DNA from: Bacteroidota bacterium
GTDB taxonomy: Bacteria; Bacteroidota; Ignavibacteria; Tepidaquicellales; Tepidaquicellaceae
Length of the DNA: 64,000 bases
Reading direction: 5' to 3'
Assembly (NCBI GenBank): GCA_018266875.1
Contig: JAFDZR010000045.1
Location: forward strand, 62,001-126,000
Both the position numbers and the translations under genes were made by a program. Positions 9,141-17,915 of this stretch are shown piece by piece (within the stretch, counting starts at the first letter, position 1; each line of letters opens with the position of its first letter). The notes under the pieces were generated by a model, which saw only the letters and a program-made list of their open reading frames with translations, was not told the origin of the DNA and did not search any database.

Positions 9141-10928
9141 ATGAAAATACTCTACTCCTATCTTTTAAAGTACAAAAAGCTTCTTATTCTGGCTTTGCTT
9201 CTCGCTGCAGTCAACCAGGTATTCTCACTGCTGGACCCCGCAATATTCAGACATGTAATTGATGATTATGCGACAAAGTATAAGGAATATTCAACCTCAG
9301 AATTTTTCAAGGGCATCGGATTTCTGCTGATGCTTGCTGTAGGGGCAGCTCTTATATCAAGGATCGCCAAGAATTTTCAGGATTATTTCCTTAATGTTAT
9401 TACTCAGAAGCTCGGCGCTGATATTTACACAGACGGTTTAAGTCATTCGCTTAAACTTCCCTATTCCGTATTCGAGGATCAGAGCAGCGGACAGACTCTC
9501 GGCATACTTCAGAAAGTCAGGACCGATTCGGAAAAACTGATCTCGTCCTTTGTCAATGTGCTTTTTACTTCAATCGTCGGAATAATATTTGTAGGCGTTT
9601 ATGCTTTTACTGTTCACTGGATTATTGCCCCGATCTATCTCTGCGCAATTCCTATAATAGGTTTACTGAGCTCATCTTTCGGGAAAAAGATCAAGATCAT
9701 TCAAAAGACCATAGTGCAGGAAACAACAGCTCTTGCCGGATCCACAACCGAATCACTGAGGAATATTGAACTTGTCAAAAGTCTCGGACTGTCACAGCAG
9801 GAGATTTCAAGGCTTAACAATATTACAGATAAGATTCTCCTTCTTGAACTGAAAAAAGTAAAGTACATCAGGAGTCTCAGTTTCATTCAGGGAACTACAG
9901 TAAACCTGCTGAGGACAAGTATTCTTCTGCTCATGATGTATCTCATTTTTACTCAGGCGATAACGACGGGACAGTTCTTTACTTTATTTATCTATTCTTT
10001 TTATATTTTCGGACCGCTGCAGGAGCTCGGTAATATAATCAATGTATATAAAGAAGCTGAAGTGTCTTTAAATAATTTCAAGGACATAATGGATACTCCT
10101 GTAGATCCCAAGCCCGCCAATCCGGAAAAAATAGAACAAATACACAGACTGGAATTTGACACTGTTACTTTCAGACATAAATCATCCACTACGAATGCAC
10201 TGTCACAGATTTCATTCAGTACGCAGACAGGCAATACCATTGCTTTCGTTGGTCCTTCAGGTTCAGGAAAAACAACCCTTGTAAAACTCCTTCTCGGATT
10301 ATACAGACCAAAGGAAGGGAATATTTTTTATAACGGAATTTCCTTTGACAGAGTAGACCTTGACAGTCTGCGGGAAAAGATCGGTTTTGTATCACAGGAT
10401 TCACAGCTCTTTTCCGGGACGATCCGCGAAAATCTTCTGTTCGTAAATCCGAAAGCATCCGATGAGGAATGTTATGAAGTTCTTTACAAAGCGAACTGTC
10501 ATACTCTTCTTGAAAGGGCAGATAGCGGGCTTGACACAGTAATTGGCGAAGGCGGAGTGAAAGTATCAGGCGGCGAAAAACAGCGGCTTTCTATTGCCAG
10601 GGCATTGCTGAGAAAGCCGAATCTTATGATATTTGATGAAGCGACATCGGCTCTTGATTCACTGACGGAAGAGGGTATAAATAAAACCATTCGTGAAATT
10701 TCCGCAGGAGGAAATCACATTACGCTTATGATTGCGCACAGATTATCAACAATAATGCATGCTGATACTATCTATGTTCTCGAAAGAGGAAACATTATCG
10801 AATCGGGGAAACATGATGAACTCATAGAAATGAAAGGTCTTTATTTTGCAATGTGGAGACAGCAGATCGGAGAAAGGAAATTAATCGTTGACAGCGCCGT
10901 TCTCGATGCTGAGAAAAGAATGAATTAA
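9141..10928 (+). CDS. ABC exporter, fused permease-ATPase (MsbA/LmrA-like)
   Basis: A 595-aa half-transporter of the type I exporter fold. Six transmembrane helices occupy about residues 10-330, beginning LILALLLAAVNQVFSLLDPAIFRHVIDDY. The nucleotide-binding domain has Walker A GPSGSGKTT (371-379), a Q-loop (VSQDSQLF), signature VSGGEKQRL (475-483), Walker B LMIFDEATSALDS (from 495) and an H-loop in AHRLSTI. It would work as a homodimer in the inner membrane. Substrate is unknown; lipid or drug export are family possibilities. It is a lone plus-strand gene between two minus-strand runs and ends 13 nt from the convergent DUF1622 gene. Confidence 0.92.
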   Translation: MKILYSYLLKYKKLLILALLLAAVNQVFSLLDPAIFRHVIDDYATKYKEYSTSEFFKGIGFLLMLAVGAALISRIAKNFQDYFLNVITQKLGADIYTDGLSHSLKLPYSVFEDQSSGQTLGILQKVRTDSEKLISSFVNVLFTSIVGIIFVGVYAFTVHWIIAPIYLCAIPIIGLLSSSFGKKIKIIQKTIVQETTALAGSTTESLRNIELVKSLGLSQQEISRLNNITDKILLLELKKVKYIRSLSFIQGTTVNLLRTSILLLMMYLIFTQAITTGQFFTLFIYSFYIFGPLQELGNIINVYKEAEVSLNNFKDIMDTPVDPKPANPEKIEQIHRLEFDTVTFRHKSSTTNALSQISFSTQTGNTIAFVGPSGSGKTTLVKLLLGLYRPKEGNIFYNGISFDRVDLDSLREKIGFVSQDSQLFSGTIRENLLFVNPKASDEECYEVLYKANCHTLLERADSGLDTVIGEGGVKVSGGEKQRLSIARALLRKPNLMIFDEATSALDSLTEEGINKTIREISAGGNHITLMIAHRLSTIMHADTIYVLERGNIIESGKHDELIEMKGLYFAMWRQQIGERKLIVDSAVLDAEKRMN

Positions 10929-10941
10929 TAACCGGATAATT

Positions 10942-11313
10942 TTAATTAATGATTTTCCCGCTTTCCTCTTCTATTTTATCCCTTAATTCCTCGTCTTCGG
11001 TTAATTCACGTCCGAGGAAATATGCAAGTAATGTTCTGATAATAACGCTGACACCAAGTATCATAAGATCCTGAATCGTATTTTCCAGAATGGTTCTTAC
11101 TACATCTGCAGCTATCAGAAAATCCAGCCCGAGCAGCAGATAATATCCGAAATTGATCTTTATGAAATTCAGTCTTTTCATACTGAATTTCCCGGTGACT
11201 CTTCCTATCTCGTTTTGTGCGAAAGCCAGTATTCCGAGGATCGAGCCATAAGCTATTACAAGCAGACTCATTATACTTATTACGAAGGAAGCATTGATTA
11301 TGAATTCATCCAT
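10942..11313 (-). CDS. DUF1622 family membrane protein
   Basis: A 123-aa protein with three predicted transmembrane segments (about 8-30, 55-70 and 80-98). The central LLLGLDFLIAADVVRTIL and the following VIIRTLLAYFLGRELTEDEEL match the DUF1622 pattern as I know it. No enzymatic motif is seen and the function is unknown. It is last in the minus-strand run that begins with the thiolase gene, 29 nt after the hydroxyacid dehydrogenase. Confidence 0.75.
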   Translation of the reverse strand: MDEFIINASFVISIMSLLVIAYGSILGILAFAQNEIGRVTGKFSMKRLNFIKINFGYYLLLGLDFLIAADVVRTILENTIQDLMILGVSVIIRTLLAYFLGRELTEDEELRDKIEEESGKIIN

Positions 11314-11342
11314 AAAAACATTTTATTTTAAATTTTATTAAT

Positions 11343-12374
11343 TTAATATTCTTTGTTTAAATCTACAATATTCAAAAAATCTTTTCTGCCGCGTGATGCT
11401 TTCAGTATATTTTCAAAAACTTCTTCCCATCTCGAAAGGTCATTAAACGGCGAAGCAGCCCGGTGCGGAGAGAGCAGTACATTCCTCAGTTTATGAAATG
11501 GCATTGATGCAGGAAACTGCCTGCCCTGTTTGTCTTTCTTGGGAGAATAGTTATACCATACATCTATGGCTGCGCCGGCGATCTCATTATTTTTCAAAGC
11601 ATTATACAGATCAGTTTCATTTACAATTGTTCCTCTTGCAACATTTACAAGCAGTCCTTTCTTTCCGAGAGCTCTGAGCTCTTTCGCTTTGATCATGTCT
11701 TCGGTTAATGAAGTTTGCGGTACGGCAATTATCAGTATATCCGATTCCTTTAAAAATTTCAGAAGATCTTTTGTTCTGAATTTCTTAATTTTTGTCGGAT
11801 AATCTTCTTTGACTTTACTCCAGCTCTGTCTGAGAACATTGAATTCATTATCAAAACCTGAAAGGAATCTGTGAACGTGTTTGTTGATAGCGCCGTAACC
11901 GAGCAGACCGATTTTTCTGTTTCGAAGCTGTACTGATGAGCTGAATATATCCTTATCATCACTGACTCTCCAGATACCTTCTGTCATGTAATTATGATGG
12001 CTTACAATTCTGTTCATTAGCGCAAGCAGCATTGCAGCTGCGTGCTGCGCAGTTGCATATGCGTGACCGTGACCGTTGACAAGGACAGCGCTGCTTGTTT
12101 TTGTCAGCTCTCTGAAATTTTTTATGTGGTGCTTTATTCCCGTTCCGGGATTTATGAACAGCTTTAGATTTTCTGCATTCTGCAGAAGTTTAAGAGACGG
12201 TCTCCATCCGATCATCACGTCAGCTTTGCGGGAAAGTTTCAAGAGGCTGTCCTCTCTGAGGTCTTTCGGAAAAACCAGACTGATGTTTTTATGCCTTAAA
12301 AATTTTTTTCTGAAATGGGATTTTAAATCCTTATCAACATCCCACAGAAAAAGCACTACGGTTTTTGATCTCAA
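11343..12374 (-). CDS. D-isomer-specific 2-hydroxyacid dehydrogenase family protein
   Basis: A 343-aa NAD-dependent dehydrogenase related to phosphoglycerate and glyoxylate reductases. The Rossmann motif is RKIGLLGYGAINKHV. The catalytic arginine lies in VNVARGTIVNE, and the C-terminal segment EIAGAAIDVWYN and SPHRAASP supply the usual acidic residue and histidine. The substrate is not predictable. No ATG is available near the N-terminus: the frame is open after a stop nine codons upstream, and translation must begin at TTG (12374) or a nearby GTG. The spacing suggests co-transcription with the upstream small genes. Confidence 0.82.
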   Translation of the reverse strand: MRSKTVVLFLWDVDKDLKSHFRKKFLRHKNISLVFPKDLREDSLLKLSRKADVMIGWRPSLKLLQNAENLKLFINPGTGIKHHIKNFRELTKTSSAVLVNGHGHAYATAQHAAAMLLALMNRIVSHHNYMTEGIWRVSDDKDIFSSSVQLRNRKIGLLGYGAINKHVHRFLSGFDNEFNVLRQSWSKVKEDYPTKIKKFRTKDLLKFLKESDILIIAVPQTSLTEDMIKAKELRALGKKGLLVNVARGTIVNETDLYNALKNNEIAGAAIDVWYNYSPKKDKQGRQFPASMPFHKLRNVLLSPHRAASPFNDLSRWEEVFENILKASRGRKDFLNIVDLNKEY

Positions 12375-12411
12375 ATTTTCAGATTTAACTTTTTAGGATT
12401 TTTTTATTAAT

Positions 12412-12879
12412 TTATATAAACAAATCAATCCCTGTTTCATTTTGGGACTTTATCTGATCTATAATTTTTTTGGCATTTGATAATGTCATCTTGTCAGACT
12501 GAGTTATAAGTTTGACAGCTTCAAATGTATTTTTCTCTTTAATGAGTTTTTTCACTCTTTCAATCAATTCCGTGTCAAGGTCAGTATAATCAAAATTTCT
12601 TCTGTCAAGATTACCGATGAAGTTTACCAGTTTTTCCGACTGTTCATCATTGAGATTTCCAGTGGTTTTTACAAATTCAAGCGCTTTGCCCCTGTTCCCG
12701 GCACTCAGCAATTCTTTTACCTTTTCCTTCATCTCTTTTCCTTTACCCGGACCTGAGCGGTAATGTACTGACATGTCGATCGTTTTGACATTCCTGCCGA
12801 AAACGATTTTTACAAAAAGAAAGATTAGCAGCGCCGCTGCAAATCCATAAAATATGTACAACAGAATATCGCCTGCCAT
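12412..12879 (-). CDS. Membrane-anchored protein with two tandem L7/L12-like helical repeats
   Basis: 155 aa, function unknown. One transmembrane helix (about residues 5-27) is followed by a basic linker and two homologous helical segments at about 51-91 and 105-145. They align without gaps at an offset of 55 residues (KVKELLSAGNRGKALEFV versus RVKKLIKEKNTFEAVKLI). Each resembles the C-terminal fold of ribosomal protein L7/L12, where a helix, a loop ending in K/E-A and a second helix recur. It starts 6 nt after the preceding unknown gene, so the two are almost certainly co-translated. Confidence 0.65.
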   Translation of the reverse strand: MAGDILLYIFYGFAAALLIFLFVKIVFGRNVKTIDMSVHYRSGPGKGKEMKEKVKELLSAGNRGKALEFVKTTGNLNDEQSEKLVNFIGNLDRRNFDYTDLDTELIERVKKLIKEKNTFEAVKLITQSDKMTLSNAKKIIDQIKSQNETGIDLFI

Positions 12880-12885
12880 ATATTT

Positions 12886-13335
12886 TTATTTTTTGTTATC
12901 AAGCATTCTCTGCAGCAGAATATTATAACTCAGAATATTTCTGAGTCTGATATAAAGATTGATGTTTTCTGATCCGTAGTCCTTTTTAAGATAAGCAATT
13001 TTTATGAATAACTTTTCAATTACAGTTTCAAGGTCATATCCTTCAGCTCTTATATAATCAAGCCCTTCAAGCATTTCAGAAGTAACTTTTTTCAATGTTA
13101 TCATCTCCATCGGAATCCCGCAGTTGTTTGCGGCTTTGATCTCATCGGTTTCAAGATTCTTTACAATCGCAGTCATTCTTTCTTTTGAAGGACGGTTTTC
13201 TCTGCTGGAAATATCTTCAAGAAATTTATGATTGAGTTTTGATTCTGTAAGCAGAGCTCTCTTTATTTTATTGAGAGCGACCTTGTTTGTGGCGAGGTCC
13301 TTTGTTACATCGTAAATTTCTTTTATTATACTCAA
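12886..13335 (-). CDS. Hypothetical helical protein
   Basis: 149 aa that I cannot assign. The sequence is lysine-rich and predicted mostly alpha-helical, with no signal peptide or transmembrane segment. The start is a TTG; the frame is closed by a stop seven codons upstream and there is no ATG in between. It lies 24 nt after cinA and 6 nt before the L7/L12-repeat membrane protein. The protein pair may work together, but that is only inferred from spacing. Confidence 0.6.
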   Translation of the reverse strand: MSIIKEIYDVTKDLATNKVALNKIKRALLTESKLNHKFLEDISSRENRPSKERMTAIVKNLETDEIKAANNCGIPMEMITLKKVTSEMLEGLDYIRAEGYDLETVIEKLFIKIAYLKKDYGSENINLYIRLRNILSYNILLQRMLDNKK

Positions 13336-13359
13336 AATAAAAAAGCGGTTAAATTATTT

Positions 13360-14619
13360 TCAATAACTTATACTGATACTGAGCAGTTCTCTTCTGAGAA
13401 TATCCAACGCTCTCTGAGCGCTTCTCTGAATGTTGACTTCTCTGTTGCTGCCGAAGAGGAATTTATGAGCATGGGATTTTTCCCTGTCAGAATAACCTAT
13501 CCATACAAGACCGACCGGTTTCAGAGATGAGCCTCCGGCAGGTCCGGCTATTCCGGTTGTTGAAACCGCATAATCAGTACCTGTTAATTTTCTCACGCCC
13601 TCCGCCATTTCTACAGCAGTCTCTTCGCTCACGGCTCCGGATTTATCCAGCGTTTCCTTTTTCACTCCGAGTATCTTAATCTTCATTTCATTTGAATAGG
13701 AACAGACACCTCCTGCATAGTAATCCGAACTGCCTGCAACGCTTACTATCCTTGATGAAATTCTTCCGCCCGTGCATGATTCCGCAACCGATAGAGTTTT
13801 TTTTCTTTGCCTTAAAATATCCCCTATCACATTTTCGAGATCAATCTCCCCTTCGCCGAAAATAAATTCACCGATCTTTTCACGGAATTTATTTTCGATT
13901 CTGGAAATTTTTTTCTCCGCTTCGGAAGAATCCCTGCCTACAGCGTTTATCCTCAGTCTTACTCCGCTGGATGAAGGCAGGAACGCGAGTTTGCTGTCGC
14001 CTATAATGTCATAGACATTCCCTATCCTTTCGTTAAGACTGGATTCTCCCAGACCTGTTGTAAGAAGCGTTTTCTGAAGATGGACTATATTCAATTCTCC
14101 GGAAAAAAATTTCAAAAGATAAGGGATGACAGTTTCATCAAACATAGGTTTCATTTCATACGGAACGCCGGGTAATGAAACATAAATTTTCCTGCCTTTG
14201 GTGATCAGTATTCCCGGAGCAGTTCCGTTTTCATTCCAGATCACTTCAGAGTTTTCCGGAACGAGCGCCTGCCCTTCATTTACAACAGGCATTACAATAT
14301 TTTTAGAGGAGAATATTTTCCTTACATGATCCAGGACTTTATTATCTGTCACAAGACGGTCGTTAAAAAATTTCACAAGGACCGGTTTAGTGATGTCGTC
14401 ATGAGTAGGACCCAGACCGCCTGTAATAATTGTAACGTCATAATTCATTTCGGAATCAGAAAGTTCTTCAAGAAGTATTTTCTCTTCATCTCCGATCACA
14501 ACATTTTTATGCACAGGTATTCCGGCGGAATAAAGTCTCTCCCCCAGAAAAGCGGCATTTGTATTTATTATCTGACCTATGAGAATCTCATCACCAACTG
14601 AAATAAGCTTTGCCTTCAT
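13360..14619 (-). CDS. cinA: CinA: competence/damage-inducible protein, NMN amidohydrolase type
   Basis: A 419-aa two-domain CinA. The N-terminal MoCF-like domain (about 1-170) begins KLISVGDEILIGQIINTNAAFLGERL and contains TGGLGPTHDDITK, linked in the family to ADP-ribose hydrolysis. The C-terminal CinA domain (about 258-415) has SVAESCTGGRISSRI with the nucleophilic serine, SVAGSSDYYAGGVCSYSN, and STTGIAGPAGGSSLKPVGLVWIG. The C-domain deamidates nicotinamide mononucleotide for NAD salvage. Its ATG is 3 nt after the pgpA stop, and the cinA-pgpA-pgsA order suggests one transcript. Confidence 0.93.
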   Translation of the reverse strand: MKAKLISVGDEILIGQIINTNAAFLGERLYSAGIPVHKNVVIGDEEKILLEELSDSEMNYDVTIITGGLGPTHDDITKPVLVKFFNDRLVTDNKVLDHVRKIFSSKNIVMPVVNEGQALVPENSEVIWNENGTAPGILITKGRKIYVSLPGVPYEMKPMFDETVIPYLLKFFSGELNIVHLQKTLLTTGLGESSLNERIGNVYDIIGDSKLAFLPSSSGVRLRINAVGRDSSEAEKKISRIENKFREKIGEFIFGEGEIDLENVIGDILRQRKKTLSVAESCTGGRISSRIVSVAGSSDYYAGGVCSYSNEMKIKILGVKKETLDKSGAVSEETAVEMAEGVRKLTGTDYAVSTTGIAGPAGGSSLKPVGLVWIGYSDREKSHAHKFLFGSNREVNIQRSAQRALDILRRELLSISISY

Positions 14620-14622
14620 ATG

Positions 14623-15153
14623 TTATATCTGAAAAATAGATTTAATCAATTTTAATGCGAGGTATGATGCAGCTCCGGCATAAATTCCTGCAATGACATC
14701 ATCCATCATTACTCCGAATGCCGTCTCAAGTTTATCAAAATATTTTGCAGGCTGTATTTTAAAAATATCAAAAAATCTGAAAGTCAGGAAAAGCACTGCC
14801 GCCTGAAGAGCAGTCAGCGCAGAGTTATCTCCGCTGAGAATAAAAAACACCAGAACAGTGATCCACATTCCTATCACCTCATCCACTATTACTTCGGACG
14901 GATCATCTCCGTAACGCTTCATCATGTTTCCCGAGGCAAAGATCCCTGCAGCGAAGCAGAGAATGATCACCGGAACAAGGATTTCAGGTCTGTAAAATCC
15001 GCCGAACAAAAAGAAAATCAGCCCGAAAATGCTGCCGAAAGTGCCGCTCGCTTTTGGTATAAAACCGATATAAAAACAGCTGGAGAATAAAGTGCTGAAT
15101 ATATCCGGATGGAAATTCTCATTTACTGTTTTTCTTTTTTTAAGGAATCTCAT
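14623..15153 (-). CDS. pgpA: Phosphatidylglycerophosphatase A
   Basis: A 176-aa inner-membrane phosphatase of the PgpA family that removes the phosphate from phosphatidylglycerophosphate. Seen motifs are GFIPKASGTFGSIFG near the N-terminus and EVIVDEVIGMWITVL in the middle, followed by RFFDIFKIQPAKYFDKLETAFGVMMDDVIAG, all typical of PgpA. Four to five transmembrane helices are predicted. The first 14 bases overlap the end of pgsA, whose product makes the substrate, so the two steps of phosphatidylglycerol synthesis are translationally coupled. Confidence 0.92.
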   Translation of the reverse strand: MRFLKKRKTVNENFHPDIFSTLFSSCFYIGFIPKASGTFGSIFGLIFFLFGGFYRPEILVPVIILCFAAGIFASGNMMKRYGDDPSEVIVDEVIGMWITVLVFFILSGDNSALTALQAAVLFLTFRFFDIFKIQPAKYFDKLETAFGVMMDDVIAGIYAGAASYLALKLIKSIFQI

Positions 15154-15730
15154 TCAGTTTTTTTACTGCATTATTTTTTTCAAAGAAATAAGTTACGCCT
15201 GTTAATAAAGTCAGGAAAGTTACAAGAAGCATAAGCAGATAATTGATATCGGAAAAAAGAAAATTCTGCACGGATGATTTGAGTTGCTCATTTCCTGAAT
15301 ATGTCTGAAAGCCGATCAGGATTAATACAATAAAAATATAAGTCATCTGCAGAAAGGTCTTTGTCTTTGCAATGAATGAAGTTTTCATTGTAATTCCCCT
15401 TATCTCATGATAAGATCTTAAAAAGGTAATAACAATATCTCTTATGACAATCGCGATCACCATCCACAGCGGCATGAATCCAAGATAAAAAAATCCTATA
15501 AAAGCGGCTGAAGTAAGGATCTTGTCAGCAAGAGGATCTATGAAAATACCGAGTTTGCTTACAAGACCGTATTTCCTCGCATGCCAGCCGTCATACCAGT
15601 CCGTAAACACTGCGATTAAATAAACAGGAATGGAAAGCTCCCTGAGCACCTGATCCCCTGACATAAAAAGATAAAGGAATACCGGCGCTAGGATTATTCT
15701 GAGAACTGATAACTGATTCGGTAAAGTCAT
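15140..15730 (-). CDS. pgsA: CDP-diacylglycerol--glycerol-3-phosphate 3-phosphatidyltransferase
   Basis: A 196-aa integral membrane CDP-alcohol phosphotransferase that makes phosphatidylglycerophosphate from CDP-diacylglycerol and glycerol 3-phosphate. The family motif is complete: D44-x2-D47-G48-x2-A51-R52-x8-G61-x3-D65-x3-D69. The N-terminus (LPNQLSVLRIILAPVFLYLF) is typical of PgsA. It overlaps pgpA by 14 nt and follows the thiolase gene by about 46 nt. Confidence 0.93.
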   Translation of the reverse strand: MTLPNQLSVLRIILAPVFLYLFMSGDQVLRELSIPVYLIAVFTDWYDGWHARKYGLVSKLGIFIDPLADKILTSAAFIGFFYLGFMPLWMVIAIVIRDIVITFLRSYHEIRGITMKTSFIAKTKTFLQMTYIFIVLILIGFQTYSGNEQLKSSVQNFLFSDINYLLMLLVTFLTLLTGVTYFFEKNNAVKKLNEIP

Positions 15731-15776
15731 TTATCCTTTTTGTAAAAAAATTCAATGTAATCGGAATTTATATATT

Positions 15777-16982
15777 TCAGCAAAGCTCAATCACGGATGC
15801 TATTCCCTGTCCTACTCCGATGCACATAGTGGCGAGTCCCTTTTTTGCTTTTCTCTTTTCCATTTCATTCAGAAGAGTGATCAAAATTCTCGAACCGCTG
15901 CTTCCCAGCGGATGTCCCAGAGCGATCGCGCCGCCGTTTACATTTATTTTGCTTTGGTCAAGTTCAAGATCTCTTATGCAGGCAAGACTCTGAGCTGCAA
16001 AAGCTTCGTTTAGTTCAATAAGATCTATGTCGCTGACCTTAAGTCCCGCGCGGCTGAGTGCTTTTCTTGTAGCCGGGACAGGACCAATCCCCATGCATGA
16101 AGGATCTACGCCTGCAACTGCAGAGGAAATGTATCTTGCCCGGGGTTTCAGCCCGTGTTTATTCACAAATTCCTCTGATGCAATCATCAGCAGACTTGCG
16201 CCGTCATTAATTCCGCTGGAATTTCCTGCCGTGACTGTCCCGCCTTCACGGAATGCAGGTTTAAGCTTTGAGAGCTTTTCCATTGTTGTGTCGAATCTGG
16301 GAAATTCATCTGTATCAAAAATTATATTTTCCTTTCTCGTTGAAACATCAACAGGCATAATCTCATTTTTGAAATTTCCCGATTCAACGGCGCTTTTAGC
16401 CTTCATCTGGGAATTGAATGCGAACTCATCCTGAGCTTCCCTTGAGAGTTTATATTTTTCCGCAACGTTTTCCGCTGTTTCACCCATTGAATAAGGATAA
16501 AATAACTTTGCAAGTTTTTTATTTGTAAATCTCCATCCTATTGTAGTATCATAAACATCGGTAACTCTCCCGAACGCCTCGGCATTTTTTGCCATGACAA
16601 AAGGCGCTCTTGTCATCGATTCCACTCCGCCTGCAAGGTAACAGTCTCCTTCTCCGTTCCTGATACCTCTCACTGCATCCACAAACGCCTGCATACCCGA
16701 AGCGCAGAGTCTGTTGACCGTAGCGCCTGCAACTGATATCGGAAGTCCGGCAAGCAGTACGCACATCCTGGCGACATTCCTGTTCTCTTCCCCAGCCCCG
16801 TTTGCATTTCCGAGGATAACATCCTCTATCTCTTCGGGTGAAATATTCTTATCCGTGAAATTTCTTTTAACAATTTCCTTTATCAGCATGGCTGCCATAT
16901 CATCCGGTCTGGTATTCCTCATTGCGCCGGCGAATTTACCAACAGGAGTCCTTAACCCGTCAACAATATATACATCTCTCAT
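15777..16982 (-). CDS. Thiolase (acetyl-CoA C-acyltransferase family)
   Basis: A 401-aa degradative/biosynthetic thiolase. The nucleophilic cysteine is C93 (NRLCASGMQAF). H357 (GGAIALGHPLGSSGSR) and C387 (MCIGVGQG) complete the active site. GGVESMTRAPF is the usual tetramer-loop signature. Length and motifs fit acetyl-CoA acetyltransferase or 3-ketoacyl-CoA thiolase; sequence alone does not decide. No other beta-oxidation gene is adjacent. It appears to head the run pgsA-pgpA-cinA and is divergent from the methyltransferase gene, with about 200 nt of AT-rich DNA between. Confidence 0.92.
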   Translation of the reverse strand: MRDVYIVDGLRTPVGKFAGAMRNTRPDDMAAMLIKEIVKRNFTDKNISPEEIEDVILGNANGAGEENRNVARMCVLLAGLPISVAGATVNRLCASGMQAFVDAVRGIRNGEGDCYLAGGVESMTRAPFVMAKNAEAFGRVTDVYDTTIGWRFTNKKLAKLFYPYSMGETAENVAEKYKLSREAQDEFAFNSQMKAKSAVESGNFKNEIMPVDVSTRKENIIFDTDEFPRFDTTMEKLSKLKPAFREGGTVTAGNSSGINDGASLLMIASEEFVNKHGLKPRARYISSAVAGVDPSCMGIGPVPATRKALSRAGLKVSDIDLIELNEAFAAQSLACIRDLELDQSKINVNGGAIALGHPLGSSGSRILITLLNEMEKRKAKKGLATMCIGVGQGIASVIELC

Positions 16983-17104
16983 TTACTGTATTTTCCTTTC
17001 CGCTTATTTTAAATTTAATTTGGTTTCAAATTAATCAATTAAACCTACTTTTAAAATTAATTTAAAACTGCATATATATTTCAAATTGTTATTCCGGTAT
17101 TCAT

Positions 17105-17119
17105 CTGTAATTATTACAG
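17105..17119. promoter_or_regulatory. Perfect 7-bp inverted repeat in a divergent intergenic region
   Basis: CTGTAAT-T-ATTACAG is a perfect palindrome around a single base. It lies between the thiolase gene (start 16982, minus) and the methyltransferase gene (start 17190, plus), where an operator for divergent promoters would be expected. No regulator gene is adjacent. An AT-rich chance palindrome is possible. Confidence 0.3.
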
Positions 17120-17189
17120 TCCATTTCAGTAATAATTATATATTATTTTAATCAGTGTAAAATAATTATTTTTACAAAACTAATTCTCA

Positions 17190-17912
17190 ATGATAAAAAG
17201 TCTGATAAATTCAGTGCTGAAGAGCAGAGGTTACAAACTTGAAAAGATCCGAGTAAAGAAAACAAACGCCGAAGGTTATCCCGCATATCTTGAAGAAGCT
17301 GAAAAAATGGGAATTGATGTGAATGAATATCTGAACGGGCATAAAGGCTGGATCAAGCCACTGCCTGTTCTTGAAGAATCTTTTTTCCCCTTTGTCAGAG
17401 AAATCAAATCGCCCAAAATACTTGAGCTGGGACCTGGTACCGGAAGATGGTCGGTTTATATTCTTGAGTTTGCCAAAAAACTGAACTGCAGTGAATATAA
17501 TCTGGTCGATCACTCGCCCTGGTTCGTTGATTTCCTGAGTAAATATTTTTCCGGCGAAGAGATTGTAAAGACTACTCAGAATAACGGAGTCAGCCTTCCT
17601 TTTGATAATGGAAGTTTTGATGTAATATTCTCACAGGGAGTTTTACCTGAACTAAAACCGCCCTCCATTTATCTCTATGCAAAGGAATTTTCCCGTGTCT
17701 TAAAAAAAGACGGCATCTGCGTATTTGATTATTTCACTTATGATTCAGATGAAGGGTGGGAATACTTTATAAGAGAATCAAATAAAGGAAATTTATTTTA
17801 TACCTATTATACTGATGCTCTTATTGATAAAATTTTTTCCCAGGAGGGTTTTACACTGGTTGAAAGATTCACTTACAGCAAATCAAAGTTTCCCGTTTAC
17901 AGGAAAACATGA
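17190..17912 (+). CDS. SAM-dependent class I methyltransferase
   Basis: A 240-aa protein with a Rossmann-like SAM-binding domain. Motif I is ILELGPGTGRWSVYI, followed by an acidic end-of-strand-2 residue (YNLVDHSPWFV), the segment FDNGSFDVIFSQGVL as motif II, and SRVLKKDGICVFDYF as motif III. The substrate is unknown. Residues 1-70 are a lysine-rich N-terminal extension. The stop codon lies only three bases from the stop of the convergent TonB receptor gene. Confidence 0.78.
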   Translation: MIKSLINSVLKSRGYKLEKIRVKKTNAEGYPAYLEEAEKMGIDVNEYLNGHKGWIKPLPVLEESFFPFVREIKSPKILELGPGTGRWSVYILEFAKKLNCSEYNLVDHSPWFVDFLSKYFSGEEIVKTTQNNGVSLPFDNGSFDVIFSQGVLPELKPPSIYLYAKEFSRVLKKDGICVFDYFTYDSDEGWEYFIRESNKGNLFYTYYTDALIDKIFSQEGFTLVERFTYSKSKFPVYRKT

Positions 17913-17915
17913 TAT

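Noticed and set aside
16027-16434. Long plus-strand frame opposite the thiolase gene
   Set aside because: It is a shadow of the thiolase gene; its composition mirrors the reverse codons and there is no ribosome-binding site.
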